DNA from: Marixanthomonas ophiurae
GTDB taxonomy: Bacteria > Bacteroidota > Bacteroidia > Flavobacteriales > Flavobacteriaceae
Length of the DNA: 64,000 bases
Direction: 5' to 3'
Assembly: GCF_003413745.1 (NCBI RefSeq)
Contig: NZ_QVID01000001.1
Location: 2,191,089-2,255,088 of the forward strand
Numbering within the stretch: position 1 is the first letter of the stretch; every line of letters begins with the position of its first letter. The notes beneath the pieces were generated by a model that saw nothing but the letters and a program-made list of their open reading frames with translations, searched no databases and was not told the origin of the DNA. Below, in pieces: positions 62,899 to 64,000 of this stretch. A program made the position numbers and the translations under genes.

Positions 62899-63603
62899 AT
62901 GAGATTGAAACAAAAAACGTTATGCATCTTATTACTCGTATTTACAGCACATGTAAGTATAGCACAAGTAATAGGCCCGGTTAATGAAAAAGAAACAGAT
63001 ACCACTCAAAAACTATACTATATAGTAAAAGGCGATACTATTCCTAGAGAGTTTATTAATCTGGATGAAGTCGTCTTGCTGAATAAGCTAAAGTTCAATT
63101 CAAAAAAGGACCGAAGACGCTATCTAATACTTCGCAGGAAAACCCGCAAAGTATATCCTTTTGCAAAGTTGGCTGCAGAACGCTTGACTACAATGAGCGA
63201 GCGCCTATCAGAATTCCCCGAAAAAAGGCAAAGACGAACATATACAAAACGAGTTCAAAAGTATATAGAAGAAGAGTTTTCAGAAAAATTGAAAAAACTC
63301 ACCCATACCGAAGGTCAAATACTTGTTAAATTAATACACAGGCAAACCGGACATACTGCTTTTGAATTAGTAAAAGAACTTCGTACTGGCTGGCGTGCCT
63401 TTTGGTATAATACAACGGCTAGCCTTTTTGAAATATCTTTAAAAGAAGAGTACCAGCCTTTTTCCAAAAAAGAAGACTATATAATAGAGGATGTTTTAGA
63501 GCGTTCATTTCAGTCCAATATACTCGAACGACAAGCTCCGGCCTTTAAAATTGACTACTTAGACTTAACCGAACACTGGAATAATAACACAGTTGAAAAT
63601 TAA
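62899..63603 (+). CDS. DUF4294 family protein
   Basis: The 234-residue protein has a signal peptide (LLLVFTAHVSIAQV) followed by a mostly helical, basic domain: the DUF4294 core includes NKLKFNSKKDRRRYLILRRK, TRKVYPFAKLAAERL and VKLIHRQTGHTAFELVKELR, then GWRAFWYNTTASLF. The family is restricted to Bacteroidota and its role is unknown. It is probably periplasmic. Divergent from the M42 gene. Downstream (63604-63840) no gene is seen. Confidence 0.9.
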   Translation: MRLKQKTLCILLLVFTAHVSIAQVIGPVNEKETDTTQKLYYIVKGDTIPREFINLDEVVLLNKLKFNSKKDRRRYLILRRKTRKVYPFAKLAAERLTTMSERLSEFPEKRQRRTYTKRVQKYIEEEFSEKLKKLTHTEGQILVKLIHRQTGHTAFELVKELRTGWRAFWYNTTASLFEISLKEEYQPFSKKEDYIIEDVLERSFQSNILERQAPAFKIDYLDLTEHWNNNTVEN

Positions 63604-63840
63604 TTCTCTCATGGCTTGCCCATAAAAAATAGTTGACTTATCTTTGCCGTTCGCTCTTTTTGGTAGTAGGTTAATCCTTAAATTGAATAACGTGGCAGTA
63701 TTCAAGCAATCCAAATCTTTTTGTTGTTTTATCTTTTTATACTTTTTAGTAAAAATTGAGACCTTAATTTAAACTTTGTAAAACACGTTAAGTTTTTCAA
63801 ATTTTAAAATGCTGCAAAACAGTCTCTTAAAAAAAAGTTT
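63604..63840. other. Intergenic region before a stable-RNA-type promoter
   Basis: AT-rich, with no convincing gene. A frame on the minus strand (63769-63975) crosses the promoter and is rejected. It probably separates DUF4294 from a downstream RNA operon. Confidence 0.6.
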
Positions 63841-63844
63841 AAAA

Positions 63845-63900
63845 AAACTTGAAAAAAGTTTTGGTGGGGTAGAAAAAAGGGTTGTATATTTGCAGCCGCT
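63845..63900 (+). promoter_or_regulatory. Strong Bacteroidota-type promoter, probably of an rRNA or tRNA operon
   Basis: The -33 TTG (63861-63863) and the -7 element TATATTTG (63885-63892) are 21 bp apart, matching the TTG-N(19-21)-TAnnTTTG consensus. An A-rich palindromic tract upstream (AAAACTT/AAGTTTT) looks like an UP-type element. A short hairpin and a boxA-like TTCTTAAACA (63917-63926) follow, as in stable RNA leaders. Confidence 0.65.
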
Positions 63901-64000
63901 TACAACGGTAAGCAAGTTCTTAAACAGGCGAAAGGAGTAATGATTACGGTGGTTCAAGTCCACTGCGTCTAACAAAATAAGGCTTAAGATTTAAGTCGAG

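Noticed and set aside
63900..63980. A tRNA gene based on the T-arm-like TTCAAGT
   Set aside because: The 5' acceptor strand, D arm and anticodon arm cannot be found upstream at the right distances.

Overview
The window comes from the chromosome of a marine-type Flavobacteriaceae bacterium (Bacteroidota). The evidence is an AT-rich genome with TAnnTTTG-type promoters, the gliding ABC transporter genes gldF and gldG, a giant secreted protein with a type IX secretion (T9SS) C-terminal domain, TonB-receptor and SusD-free outer membrane genes typical of the group, and DUF4294, DUF4870 and DUF6266 family proteins.

Layout. (1) 1-5452 is chromosomal: the 3' part of a tandem-duplicated, four-cassette UvrA-like ATPase and a convergent outer membrane porin-like gene. 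(2) 5666-35412 is an integrated genomic island of about 29.7 kb inserted at the 3' end of mnmE (trmE). Its tyrosine integrase (33705-34799) lies next to mnmE. An 18-bp copy of the mnmE end, encoding FCIGK-stop, is found at both boundaries with one mismatch. The integrase side carries a small replication/regulation module (zinc-finger/HTH, two excisionase-like HTH proteins, a BT4734-type primase domain, a DUF3987 primase-helicase). I see no relaxase or conjugation genes. (3) Inside the island, 8437-29220 is a single minus-strand run of 13 genes with overlaps or gaps of at most 12 bp. In order: an XRE controller, a beta-class amino DNA methyltransferase, a C5-cytosine methyltransferase, a McrB-like AAA+ motor and a LlaJI-type nuclease, a long prokaryotic Argonaute with a damaged catalytic tetrad, a DrmE-like protein, DrmA helicase, DrmB (DUF1998), a DEDDh exonuclease with a long WDW-repeat tail, and four poorly known small genes. 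This looks like a LlaJI restriction-modification system merged with a class-2-like DISARM system that lacks DrmC and carries an Argonaute. Three 8-bp repeats at a 14-bp period overlap the start of the XRE gene and look like its operator. (4) 7277-8436 is a gene-free stretch rich in inverted repeats, perhaps structured RNA.

(5) 35395-64000 is ordinary chromosome: mnmE (with an in-frame palindromic repeat in its G domain), DUF4870, a TonB receptor/sugar dehydrogenase pair, gldF-gldG-dnaN, a SAM hydrolase, phoH, purC, a 2518-residue beta-helix T9SS protein with 435-bp repeats, a PagL-like deacylase, an alanine symporter, an MBOAT/SGNH acyl transfer pair, an M42 peptidase and DUF4294. The last 120 bases hold a strong promoter and a boxA-like leader, suggesting that a stable-RNA operon starts just outside the window.
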